DNA of 64,000 nucleotides. It comes from Pirellula sp. (GTDB lineage: Bacteria; Planctomycetota; Planctomycetia; Pirellulales; Pirellulaceae). A program made the position numbers and the translations under genes. A model generated the notes under the pieces. That model was not told the origin of the DNA and made no database searches. It worked only from the letters and a program-made list of their open reading frames with translations. The stretch spans positions 1-64,000 of the forward strand of contig JAJTEK010000027.1 in the NCBI GenBank assembly GCA_021299695.1. The letters are read 5' to 3'. This document shows, piece by piece, positions 27,801 to 36,130 of this stretch (position 1 is the first letter of the stretch; each line of letters begins with the position of its first letter).

Positions 27801-28280
27801 ATGAAATTCAAATCCCGAAGCGACGAAAAGGTCGAGATGCAACTGACTTCGATGATCGACATCATCTTCTTGTTGCTGATCTTCTTTGTGATGACGTTCA
27901 AGATCGCAGCCCAGGAGGGGGACTTCAACATCCGCATGCCGATCGGGGGTGGTGCAGGTGCCGCCGATACGACGAACTTACCGATCAAGTTGCGGTTGCG
28001 ATCGAACACCGACGGGGAGTTGGTCGATATCGTCGTGGATGACACCCGATCGTTTGGGAACGACTTTGGAAAGCTCCGAGCGTTCATCTTACAACAGACC
28101 GGAGGCGACGCTCCACCGAGCCCAGAACAGGGCCCGGAGGTGGAGATCGATTTGGATTACAACCTGCGTTACTCGCATGTGATTACAGCGATCTCGACAA
28201 TCACGGGTCAGAGGCAAGGTGATCAGATCCAGCGTTTGGTCGAGAGGATCAAGTTCGCTCCACCTCGCAAACCTCAGTAG
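27801..28280 (+). CDS. exbD: ExbD/TolR-family protein 2
   Basis: 159 residues, starting MKFKSRSDEKVEMQLTSMID. The helix contains the conserved Asp in SMIDIIFLLLIFFVMTF. The periplasmic part has DLDYNLRYSHVITAISTITGQ. Two non-identical ExbD proteins behind one ExbB is a recurrent arrangement in planctomycetes and suggests a heteromeric complex. It is the last gene of the operon; the dispersed repeat at 28302 follows. Confidence 0.92.
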   Translation: MKFKSRSDEKVEMQLTSMIDIIFLLLIFFVMTFKIAAQEGDFNIRMPIGGGAGAADTTNLPIKLRLRSNTDGELVDIVVDDTRSFGNDFGKLRAFILQQTGGDAPPSPEQGPEVEIDLDYNLRYSHVITAISTITGQRQGDQIQRLVERIKFAPPRKPQ

Positions 28281-28301
28281 AGAAAGCCTCCACCGTCTGG
28301 C

Positions 28302-28374
28302 GACAGGTGGCTACCGGCTTCCCGTAGCCATCCGCTGCCAAGCGGTGGACGACGCTATGAGAAAACCTCCTTTG
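28302..28374 (+). repeat. Dispersed ~73-bp repeat, copy 1 (left border of the CHAT cassette)
   Basis: Begins GACAGGTGGCTACCGG, contains GCCAAGCGGTGGAC and ends AAAACCTCCTTTG. It matches 34007-34079 in direct orientation with only a few differences, and 63741-63815 in inverted orientation. The direct pair brackets the CHAT-NTPase/hydrolase operon. Confidence 0.85.
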
Positions 28375-28415
28375 AATTCCTGAGAAATTGAGGGGGCTTG
28401 TTCTTAAAAGCAGAT

Positions 28416-29798
28416 TCAGTGCTGCCGAATATCGATCGCGAAGTGATCACCAAACGCGCGAGGAATTCGACGCTCCCTTGCTGGCCTTCCTGTCTCGATC
28501 GCTTCTCGGATATCGTCGATGATCGGCCCCGATTCAGCGAAGTAACCATGACCCATCTCCAGCAAGCCGAAACCGCCCACTTCGATCGTTTCGATCCCCT
28601 CGACGATCGTGATGGGTGGTACGTATCCGACGCGATCGTGTCGGTGTTTCCATTGCGATAGAAAGACAGCTTGGTCGTCGGGAGAGACCAGCAACGTTCG
28701 TTGCTCGGATTCGTGCGGGTATCTGTTTACTGTGTCCTTGAACGTGCGGACATCTTCGTCAGGAGCACAGAAGAAGACCTGCCCGAGCCGTAGGGATGGT
28801 CGACGATCGGCGGCAAGTCGCTCCAGTGCCCTTAGGAAGCCACGATTCCCCATGCTGTGGACGAACAGATGGATGCGATTGGCTCCGGAGTGCTCAGACA
28901 GTTCGTGTAGGAATTGGGCGATGTGTGGCACGCTCGCGCCAATGGTGGCCTCGTCCGCTGCATAAGCGGTCGCAGCGCCATGCGAGGGCCGGGGCCAACT
29001 GTAGAACGCCATTTCGCCAGGGACCTTCAGGTCGTACCCGATCTGAGCCGCCCGAACAGCAGCCTCCTCAAAACTGACGTTGAACCCGTGAATCAACACG
29101 AAGAGGTTACGTTGATCGGCGTCCCACCAATTTTCAAGCTTGCGGGCCAGCCCTGCCCAGAACACCTCGCGCGGGAGGGCGTGCATGCCGTGGACCTTGA
29201 GCGAGTCGCTGGCTTCCAAGCGGATCCAACGACGCCACCAGGGGGTGCCTATGGATCCCGGTTTATGGCTTTTCGGAATGAACACATTGCAGACTCCGTA
29301 AGTGAGATCGTCGGCGGATTGTTCTGAGTCGAACCGCACAACGAGGTCGTCGGATTCCACGGGCTTGCGATTCGTCGCAAACCAAACTCGCACGAGTCGG
29401 CCGTCAGGATCGACCCAGATTTTGCCCTCATCACCCTTTTGAACGACTGCCGACTCGGCACCCCGTTGAGCTTCACTCCAAAGGAAGTGATAGAGGGTCT
29501 CACAGAGCTTTTCGAACTCGTCGTCCGCCAGCAGATCGCGCAACAGCAGGAACCCGTCGGCCGCTTGGAATTCTTCCTGGCTGGAAATCGTGTCGGTAGC
29601 GATTTCGGCCAGCAGAGGCTGCAGGTCGATCAGGAGCGGATCGATCAGGAGCTGATCGGGAACCAACGCCATGTCGGCATCAAGGCGAACCATGCATTGG
29701 GCGGAACCTGCCTCGTACAGCGCGGAGGTGCCGAACCACTGCGCGTTCAGGCGACTGGATTCCCGAGTGAGTTGGATTTGGAGGTGATAGGGTTTCAT
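28416..29798 (-). CDS. DUF900-type alpha/beta hydrolase, partner of the CHAT-STAND protein
   Basis: 460 residues from ATG 29798; an in-frame ATG at 29840 is possible, but its GAGGAG touches the codon. Residues 1 to about 110 form an unrecognised N-terminal domain. The hydrolase follows: VRVWFATNRKPV is the usual DUF900 opening, LFVLIHGFNVSFEEA carries the oxyanion-loop HGF, FYSWPRPSHGAATAYAADEATI is typical. Nucleophile motif HSMGN has Ser315, and PDEDV and a late His (MGHGYF) can complete the triad. DUF900 proteins are serine hydrolases, probably esterases or lipases. The gene lies about 50 bp behind the CHAT gene on the same strand. It may be an effector or a proteolytic substrate of that protein; this is inferred from the pairing. 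Confidence 0.82.
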   Translation of the reverse strand: MKPYHLQIQLTRESSRLNAQWFGTSALYEAGSAQCMVRLDADMALVPDQLLIDPLLIDLQPLLAEIATDTISSQEEFQAADGFLLLRDLLADDEFEKLCETLYHFLWSEAQRGAESAVVQKGDEGKIWVDPDGRLVRVWFATNRKPVESDDLVVRFDSEQSADDLTYGVCNVFIPKSHKPGSIGTPWWRRWIRLEASDSLKVHGMHALPREVFWAGLARKLENWWDADQRNLFVLIHGFNVSFEEAAVRAAQIGYDLKVPGEMAFYSWPRPSHGAATAYAADEATIGASVPHIAQFLHELSEHSGANRIHLFVHSMGNRGFLRALERLAADRRPSLRLGQVFFCAPDEDVRTFKDTVNRYPHESEQRTLLVSPDDQAVFLSQWKHRHDRVGYVPPITIVEGIETIEVGGFGLLEMGHGYFAESGPIIDDIREAIETGRPARERRIPRAFGDHFAIDIRQH

Positions 29799-29849
29799 AG
29801 GCTCACAGGGCCGACGGCCCATCCGTTTGTCAGCGAACATCTCCTCGCG

Positions 29850-32800
29850 TCATGTCGAAGAGTCTTCGTCCTCCGCCGACAGCAGGGCCGACAGGGTGGT
29901 CGGATCGGCAATCGCGCGGAGGATGGTTTCGATGATCATCGATGAGATTGGACCAGCGTTTTCGCAGAGGCGTTGTTCGTCACGCTCGCCAGCTAGGATG
30001 CTCTCGATCGCGTCAGCACAGGCGAGCCACTCGCCGCCAACCTTTCGCATCGCGCTAACATGGGCGGCAACAAAGTCACGGAATTCGTCCTGGCCACCAC
30101 AAACCGCCCCGACGGCGGCGATCACCGCGGTAAATCGCTTCAACTCGTGCGACGTGCCGGCGAAGTTGCGTTTGGCTGTGCGAGCCAAACGGAGGTATTC
30201 AGCGGCTAGCTCCGGTTGCGACTGCTGAGTTGCAATTTCGGCCAGGATGTTGTACATGGACCAGATCTCTGCGGCACTGGGATCTAGGGTCTTCTTGATG
30301 GCCAGGGCTTCCTCAGCGAGTTGACGGGCCTCGTCCAGACGTCCTGTCTGCCCTTGCAGGAGATTGGCGAGGTTGCCGAGGCACTTTGAGAGACTAGCCG
30401 TGTCACCGAGGGATCGGAAGCAGTCGATCGCCTTGCGAAACCAACTCTCCGCCGCCTCATGCTTGCCGGTCAAATGGTTCAGAATTGCCAGTTGGTTCCA
30501 GGTTCCTGCGGCTCCGGCCAAATTGCCAGCTTGTTCTTCTAATCTAGCCGATTCCCGATAATGATGTTCGGCTTGCTCCCACTGCTGTGCTTCCTGAAAT
30601 GCCACGCCAAGCTGGTGGTGGGCGACGGCTTCCATGGCGGGTTCCCCTAGAGACTGGAACAACGTGAGGGCTTCCTGGTACCGCCGCACGGCGTCGGCCA
30701 AATCGCCTTCCAACATCGCCAGCGTGCCGAGTTGCCCGAGGCTGACACCTTGCCGCCGCGGGTCGTTCAGTTCCTTGGCGCTCTCCAGCCCCCCTTCATA
30801 TTCCGCGCGGGCTTCGGCGTACTTGCCTTGAGCCGTCAACACATCAGCTAGATCCGTGTGGAGCACACCGAGTTGCCGCTGGACCGAATCGCTCTGCTCG
30901 AGTTGCTCCGCCACCGCGATCCCTTGCCGATACGTCGCCTCTGCTAGGTCGGGTCGACCACCGGCCCCGTAGCAGAGGCCAAGACTACTGAGCGTCAGGG
31001 CGAGGTTGTAGCTGGGCTGATCGCCGAGCGTTTCGAGAATGCCCCTGAAGACCGCGGTGGCTTCTCCAACGCGGCCGGCCTTCAGCAGTTGTTCGCCGCG
31101 GTTCAACTTCGCCAAAAACCATGCCTGCGAACCGGCCTGGAAATCGACTCGCTCGGCGCGGTCGGACAACCGCGCAGCTTCGCGGGTCAGGCCGAAGTAG
31201 CGAAGGAACCGGTTGACGGAGTCTACAAAATCGACCGCGTCGGCATCGCCGGCGTCCAGTGCACAATCGACGGCCTGCAGCAGATTGGGCAATTCGCGGC
31301 GGGCGATATCCCGGACCTGATGCGGGTTCTTGAAGTCTTCGTGGTAGAGGTAGTTCGCCAGCGCGTAGTACCGCTGGCGGTGGGCGGTGGTCAGGGCTTG
31401 ACGCTCGTCGGCCTCCAAGCCCGCCCAAAGGATAGGGGCAAGCGTCGGATGGAAGCGGAGGAAAGGGGGGCCGACGCCCGGAATGCTCTCGGCTTCGATC
31501 AGGGCCGCGGATTCCAACTGCCGACGCAGGCCGGGCCAGATCGTGGCGTAAGCTTCCCGCTTGCGATTCTCGGATTCGGCAGGCCGGAGGCTTGCTTCAA
31601 TCTCCATGATGGCTAGCAGATCGTCTTCAATAGCTCCGCCTTGGAACACACCCAGGCGGCGGACAGCGTGGCGTTCCGGTTCGCTCAGGCGTTCCAGCGA
31701 GAGTTGCAATGAGGCGACGAGGCTCGGAGGCGTCCCGTCCACGGCTATCGCGGAGGTGGCCGCTTGGCTCAGAAGATGTTCTAGACGCTCGCCGAGTTGC
31801 TTGGCGGTGCGGGTTTTGAGCTGCTGGGCCAGCACGCAGATCGAGAGGGGGTGGAACTGGACGCGATCGAACAACGCGATCAGCTCCTCGCGCCGAGGGG
31901 GCGGGACACTGGCCACCGGCGGCAGCTTGTTCAATTCGCCAAACCAGCCGATGGCATCGTCGGGGTTGGCCGCCGAGCCCAGACCCTTGAGGGGGATCTG
32001 TCGATGTTTGCGCGTCCCTTCGATACGGTAGTCGGGATGGCCGAATTCCGGCTGGCGACTGGTCAATAAGATTCGCGAGTCGCCCGCACTGGACCACGCG
32101 ACTGCTGCCGTCAACAGGTCGTTCAGCGCATCTGCCGCGACCGTTTCCAAATTGTCCAGGATGATGAGCGTCGGTATGTTGTCGTTTTGGAGTGCCTCGG
32201 TGGCTGCCTTCGCATCGAGCAGCGACCGGTCGAGCACGGTGCTGATGGTGCTGACGGCCACTGCGACTGCGTCGTGGCCTTGTGCTTTCGAATAGTCGAC
32301 AAAAACCGCACGCTGGAACCGGCCCGTGCGCAGGAGCCACCTCCCGGCCTCCTGGGCCAATTCGGTCTTGCCCTGTCCGCCGAATCCGGTGAGCGAGATC
32401 CGCCGTGTTTCTTGGTCGGCGAACCAGCATTCGATATCCCACAGCTCGCGGCGTCGCCCAAAGAACCCGGCTTCGTGCGGCGGCCTCAGATTGTGTTTTG
32501 CGGTGGAGTCGGCTTTCGGTTTGCCAGTAGGTGGTTCAGCAGGCTTGACGGCTACCCCACTTGTCAGAAGCGGCGAATCGGTGCCGCCGTGGAATAGGGC
32601 CGGAATGAACCAGTCGTCTAGCTCCAGCTTTTGACGCTGTTTGCCGCGCTGCACGTCGAACTTCTCTGGATTGTTGGCCAGATAGGTTCGGGCGTCATCG
32701 AGCGCCGTGGCGATGCCCCGGCTACGGGCTAGGCTCTCGTAGAACTTGCCGAACAGAATCCTGGTCGTGGGGACCAGCACCGCGTGGGTCATCGCCAGGA

Positions 32801-33806
32801 TGGCGGGAATGCCGGTGGTGGTGAGCCGTCCGGCCACACTGGCCATCGGATCGCCCTGGGCATCCAACGTGGCTGTTTGACAAGCGGACAGGACCACCAG
32901 TGCGACCTTGGACCGGTACAGGTTCTCGGCGAGGTCCTCGGCAGGGATCAAATGGGTGAGGCCATCATCCTTCTCGAAGACCAGAAAACCGACCCCGACG
33001 GGCTTCCCAGCGGCTGCTTGGCTGCGGACTTGGCGTTCCCGTTGAATTTCACTTTGGAGCGACTTGCCGAACAGGTCTGGTTTCCTCTTGATGTCCTCTT
33101 CGGACACCTGCCGAAAAACGCCATGTCCGTCGAAGTGAAGGATATCGACCGACGGCTTGGTCTCGTCGTCGAGTCGTGCGACGAGCGCATTGAGGGTGGC
33201 TGGCCGGAGGAATTCCCAAGTCACACGACCCGGCGCGTGTTGCTCCAAGGCGTCGATCACCGCCTGGGGATCCGCCCGTGGATCGATGAATCCCGCATCG
33301 CTCGGGCGACTGACGACGAACAGCAGGTGCAAGTGGTCTTTCGCCTCCACAGCAAAAGGTGCCCGCCCTTTGGTGGCTCCGGTGATTTTTCGCCGAATAC
33401 TAATATGCGGCTTTTCCCTGAACAAAAAGTGCCCCTTTGGGTCGTGCAGGAGTTCCCAAGGCAATGCCAGGATCCCCGCGTCCTGGGAACTGATCGTGAG
33501 CACTCGGTTAGCAGAAGGTTTATTTCGAAAATCGAGGTAGGGCTCGTAGGCTTCTGTTTTTCCGAACACAGCGTTGAAGAGCGCTTTCCCGATTTCGGGT
33601 AAGCGGGCTTTGATGCGTTTGGCTTCGGCATCGTCCGGATCGGCAAGCGACTGAGCGCCGTACGTTTCGACGTACCATTTGATTTCGGTCCGATCCTTGT
33701 CGCTGACCGGATTGACGAAGGCCATTTGGCCCGAATCGTTGCCCTCGAACGAGACGTTAACCTCGGTACTGCTCGTAAATTGGATTGCGAGTTCCGTCCG
33801 GTTCAT
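29850..33806 (-). CDS. CHAT protease - STAND (NB-ARC-like) NTPase - TPR protein
   Basis: 1318 residues from ATG 33806 (GGGAG upstream). An N-terminal beta-rich segment is followed by a CHAT caspase-like domain at about 100-420, with the catalytic His228 in HFDGHG and Cys309 in LSACQTA. A linker and the entry motif FFGRRREL lead into the STAND NTPase: Walker A GFGGQGKT with Lys480, Walker B TLIILDNLE, sensor RILLTSRQ. A winged-helix-like region follows, then about 12 TPR units in the C-terminal half (LALTLSSLGLCYGAGGRPDLAEATYRQGI and others). This is sensor (TPR), switch (NTPase) and protease (CHAT) in one chain, as in proteins that trigger immunity or cell death. The gene looks more GC-rich than its neighbours and lies in a repeat-bordered cassette. 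Confidence 0.9.
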   Translation of the reverse strand: MNRTELAIQFTSSTEVNVSFEGNDSGQMAFVNPVSDKDRTEIKWYVETYGAQSLADPDDAEAKRIKARLPEIGKALFNAVFGKTEAYEPYLDFRNKPSANRVLTISSQDAGILALPWELLHDPKGHFLFREKPHISIRRKITGATKGRAPFAVEAKDHLHLLFVVSRPSDAGFIDPRADPQAVIDALEQHAPGRVTWEFLRPATLNALVARLDDETKPSVDILHFDGHGVFRQVSEEDIKRKPDLFGKSLQSEIQRERQVRSQAAAGKPVGVGFLVFEKDDGLTHLIPAEDLAENLYRSKVALVVLSACQTATLDAQGDPMASVAGRLTTTGIPAILAMTHAVLVPTTRILFGKFYESLARSRGIATALDDARTYLANNPEKFDVQRGKQRQKLELDDWFIPALFHGGTDSPLLTSGVAVKPAEPPTGKPKADSTAKHNLRPPHEAGFFGRRRELWDIECWFADQETRRISLTGFGGQGKTELAQEAGRWLLRTGRFQRAVFVDYSKAQGHDAVAVAVSTISTVLDRSLLDAKAATEALQNDNIPTLIILDNLETVAADALNDLLTAAVAWSSAGDSRILLTSRQPEFGHPDYRIEGTRKHRQIPLKGLGSAANPDDAIGWFGELNKLPPVASVPPPRREELIALFDRVQFHPLSICVLAQQLKTRTAKQLGERLEHLLSQAATSAIAVDGTPPSLVASLQLSLERLSEPERHAVRRLGVFQGGAIEDDLLAIMEIEASLRPAESENRKREAYATIWPGLRRQLESAALIEAESIPGVGPPFLRFHPTLAPILWAGLEADERQALTTAHRQRYYALANYLYHEDFKNPHQVRDIARRELPNLLQAVDCALDAGDADAVDFVDSVNRFLRYFGLTREAARLSDRAERVDFQAGSQAWFLAKLNRGEQLLKAGRVGEATAVFRGILETLGDQPSYNLALTLSSLGLCYGAGGRPDLAEATYRQGIAVAEQLEQSDSVQRQLGVLHTDLADVLTAQGKYAEARAEYEGGLESAKELNDPRRQGVSLGQLGTLAMLEGDLADAVRRYQEALTLFQSLGEPAMEAVAHHQLGVAFQEAQQWEQAEHHYRESARLEEQAGNLAGAAGTWNQLAILNHLTGKHEAAESWFRKAIDCFRSLGDTASLSKCLGNLANLLQGQTGRLDEARQLAEEALAIKKTLDPSAAEIWSMYNILAEIATQQSQPELAAEYLRLARTAKRNFAGTSHELKRFTAVIAAVGAVCGGQDEFRDFVAAHVSAMRKVGGEWLACADAIESILAGERDEQRLCENAGPISSMIIETILRAIADPTTLSALLSAEDEDSST

Positions 33807-33855
33807 GTTGATTCACTCCCACAATACAGGCTCGCTCGCCAGCTCCAAGCAATCA

Positions 33856-33909
33856 AAAGAGGTAAAGAGGTAAAGAGGTAATATACTCGGTTAAGAGATG
33901 GGTTTTCAA
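33856..33909 (-). promoter_or_regulatory. Probable promoter of the CHAT operon with an 8-bp tandem repeat in the leader
   Basis: On the minus strand TTGAAA (33909-33904) and TATATT (33885-33880) are separated by 18 bp, a plausible sigma-70 promoter about 75 bp before the start. Directly after the -10 box come three units of an 8-bp repeat (plus-strand AAAGAGGT, 33856-33879), so slippage could vary leader length. Confidence 0.5.
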
Positions 33910-34006
33910 CGTTGCCCATCGCTTTTTCTCTCAACTCTGGGTGCGATGCAACTGAGTTGCGTGCCGATTTAGCATCGCAAATGACTCAACCGCTTCTCCC
34001 GCCACG

Positions 34007-34079
34007 GACAGGTGGCTACCGGCTACCCGTAGCCATCCGGTGCCAAGCGGTGGACGGCGCTAGGGAAAACCTCCTTTGC
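34007..34079 (+). repeat. Dispersed ~73-bp repeat, copy 2 (right border of the CHAT cassette)
   Basis: Same orientation and almost the same sequence as 28302-28374, from GACAGGTGGCTACCGG to AAAACCTCCTTTG. An internal hairpin (GGCTAC/GTAGCC) is visible. It lies between the CHAT promoter and the IS110 remnant. Confidence 0.85.
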
Positions 34080-34105
34080 TACCCGATCGTCAGGTTTGGG
34101 GGCCG

Positions 34106-34130
34106 ACCAACCAACCAACCAACCAACCAG
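34106..34130 (+). repeat. CCAA microsatellite
   Basis: About six consecutive CCAA units between the border repeat and the IS110 remnant. It is a simple repeat with no assigned role. Confidence 0.9.
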
Positions 34131-34149
34131 CCGTACAGCCAGAGTGGTC

Positions 34150-34396
34150 ATGGGTAAGATCAAAACGTAAACTCGCTGCCACACAAAAGAACGATGTGAT
34201 CAAGAAGCGTTACATCAAGTTGTTGGCATCCGGTATGCCCAAAAAGCTTGCTCTTGTCGCATGCATGCGCAAGCTACTGACAATCCTCAACGATATGGTC
34301 AGACACGAAACGAAATGGGGAGAAAAGAAAAAGAGCGTTGCAGGCTCAGTTGTTTCCAACCGGCCTGCACCCGCTTACGTGCTCGATAAGAGTTGA
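34150..34396 (+). mobile_element. IS110-family transposase remnant (C-terminal end only)
   Basis: The frame gives SKRKLAATQKNDVIKKRYIK and, after LLASGMP, KKLALVACMRKLLTILNDM. This is the well-conserved C-terminal end of IS110-type transposases (KVALVACMRKLLTILN is nearly invariant there). The N-terminal DEDD catalytic part and most of the Transposase_20 domain are absent, and the frame before 34150 reads the border repeat and the CCAA tract. This is therefore a dead fragment. It sits at the edge of the CHAT cassette and marks past insertion activity. Confidence 0.75.
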
Positions 34397-34698
34397 CTTA
34401 TCGGCGACTGAATTATCCCTAGCAGAGTTGTGTCCCCACAGAGCTCCGTTGCGTTTCATCCCGCGGTGCTGATTGTAGTGCTGCGCTGGTACGCAAGCAA
34501 TAAGTTGATTTTTCGGCGTCATGCCTCGAAAAATCCCGGGGGTTTGGGGGCAGAGCCCCCAAGGAGTATGGGATCGAATTCGAAAACTTTCAGATTTTCG
34601 AATCGGCTCTCTTGCCTTTCCCCTAGACGGTCGCTCATCCCCCCGCCCCTTAACTCCCCCGGCCAAAGCCCCGGTGGAGAAGGGGAGCCAAGCGTTGC
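34397..34698. other. Intergenic region with two hairpins
   Basis: No gene was seen. An inverted repeat lies at 34507-34535 (GATTTTTCG/CGAAAAATC, 11-bp loop), followed by a strong hairpin at 34544-34562 (TTGGGGG, loop CAGAG, CCCCCAA). The second has no T tract. Together they may mark the end of the former insertion sequence or terminate the minus-strand metallochaperone transcript, which stops at 34699. Confidence 0.5.
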
Positions 34699-36099
34699 TT
34701 ATCGATCTGGACGAGCGCCGAAGGCCTCGATTTTCGTCGGGGTTCCGCCAACGTTCAGTTTGGCTAGAATCTCCATGCCGTAGATCGAGACGACCCAGAT
34801 CTCTGAGTCGCCTGGCATCGAGATGCAAGCGGTCCGTCGGTCCGCTAGCAGAGCGATACCGTGCATTCCCGAGTGGTTTGAGATCTTGCTGGCTCCGATC
34901 GCTAGCTGCTTGTAAATTCGAGCGTCGTCGAACCGTCCATCTCCGTTGGGATCGAGCTCGATCGACGTGAGCTTTTCTTCGTTGTTCGATCCACGGCGAT
35001 GGTGGACGACCCAAGCATAGTGTTTATCGTTGGCGGCCTGGAAAGCGACCGGGGTGCTTAGCGCAAGGCCTTCGGTCGCATCGAGAGCCAACGATGCGAG
35101 CTTCATGTCTTTGCTGCGGGCATCGAGCATACCGATTTTGGAGTTTGCACCAGTGCCGTAAGCGAATAGGACATAGTGAAGATGGTTTTCGAACGCGCCG
35201 GTTCGATAAGGCTTTCCGGATTCAGGATCCTTGCCCAGGTCGATATGCTCGACGGTCGGTTCGGTACCTGGCTTCCAGTTGCCCGCATCGACCCAATCGA
35301 CGCCATCGCTTGGGGCAAAGAAGATTCGTTTGGCATTGGTCGTCGCGCCGTGAAGCCCACCGCTTTTGACTTTGAAGGATGCTATAGATTCGGCATTTTT
35401 CGCAGCGATCGAGACGATATCGACACGGCCTGCATTTTCGCCTTCGCGGTCCGGCCAAGTCGCAAAGCAATAGCGGTCTTCGAAGGCCGCCAGAGTGATA
35501 TGCGAACCTCCACCGGAATGAAATTTCGCAGTGTAAGCGCTCGGCGGGTTGGTCTTAGGCGCATCGGCCGAGCAAGCTCCCAAGATGGTGAAGCCTTGTT
35601 TGGCATCGTTGGCCAGGAAGACTTGGTTTCCAATCCGATAGACGTGGGCTGGGTTGCCTTGGTCGGCATCGAGCTGCAGACCGGCGATGCTCGGAGCGGC
35701 CCCGTAATGGGCATGGAAATGGTCGCCGTGTTCCTCAAGACTCACTCCTGAATCGACTGCGATCCACCCACTTCCGAGCGTTCCTTCTTCATCGTCACGG
35801 ACTCCGACGATCAGAGACTGCCCGAGCCGTTGCATTTGAGAGAACTGCTGGTGCTCTGGGTCGAGGGCAGGTGCATTGGCGATCCCCTGGGGTTTGAGGG
35901 CCCAGTTCGAATCGGTCCGTTCCAAATCGGCCCAACGCATCGATTGGGTTTCATTGTCCTGCCAGAGCAACCGTGCGACCTTGCGCGGAGGTGCTTCTTT
36001 GCTGGCCGATTGCCCAAGGCAATCGTCGAGTGAATTGGCCGTCAAGAGACCGGCCAGAAGTGTCTGAAAGGCAGCTTGGCGAATGTTTCGATGGTTCAT
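34699..36099 (-). CDS. AztD-like periplasmic zinc-chaperone/beta-propeller protein
   Basis: 466 residues from ATG 36099 with GGAG upstream; the frame reaches back to 36384 but overlaps the preceding gene there. A signal peptide covers about 1-30. The body is a series of beta-propeller blades (IFFAPSDGVDWVDAG, LHYVLFAYGTGANSKIGMLD, SMPGDSEIWVVSI). The clearest family mark is the His-rich loop EEHGDHFHAHYG with His124, His127, His129 and His131, which fits the metal-binding loop of AztD-type chaperones that pass zinc to an ABC transporter. It lies 31 bp behind a DUF1559 gene, next to a COG0523 GTPase and under a TGCAAT-type palindrome, all consistent with zinc handling. The metal is inferred. 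Confidence 0.72.
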   Translation of the reverse strand: MNHRNIRQAAFQTLLAGLLTANSLDDCLGQSASKEAPPRKVARLLWQDNETQSMRWADLERTDSNWALKPQGIANAPALDPEHQQFSQMQRLGQSLIVGVRDDEEGTLGSGWIAVDSGVSLEEHGDHFHAHYGAAPSIAGLQLDADQGNPAHVYRIGNQVFLANDAKQGFTILGACSADAPKTNPPSAYTAKFHSGGGSHITLAAFEDRYCFATWPDREGENAGRVDIVSIAAKNAESIASFKVKSGGLHGATTNAKRIFFAPSDGVDWVDAGNWKPGTEPTVEHIDLGKDPESGKPYRTGAFENHLHYVLFAYGTGANSKIGMLDARSKDMKLASLALDATEGLALSTPVAFQAANDKHYAWVVHHRRGSNNEEKLTSIELDPNGDGRFDDARIYKQLAIGASKISNHSGMHGIALLADRRTACISMPGDSEIWVVSIYGMEILAKLNVGGTPTKIEAFGARPDR

Positions 36100-36130
36100 T
36101 ATGGATTCTCCGAGTGGGTTCAAGCAGGAG

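Noticed and set aside
31627-32442. Additional minus-strand frame of 271 codons inside the CHAT gene
   Set aside because: Alternative frame of a GC-rich gene; Arg/Pro-rich composition typical of shadow frames.
33856-33879. Ribosome-site array in the CHAT leader
   Set aside because: AAAGAGGT reads as a Shine-Dalgarno-like word only on the plus strand, whereas the gene is on the minus strand.
34544-34562. Factor-independent terminator at the GGGGG/CCCCC hairpin
   Set aside because: Stem is strong but no T tract follows on either strand; kept only as a hairpin.
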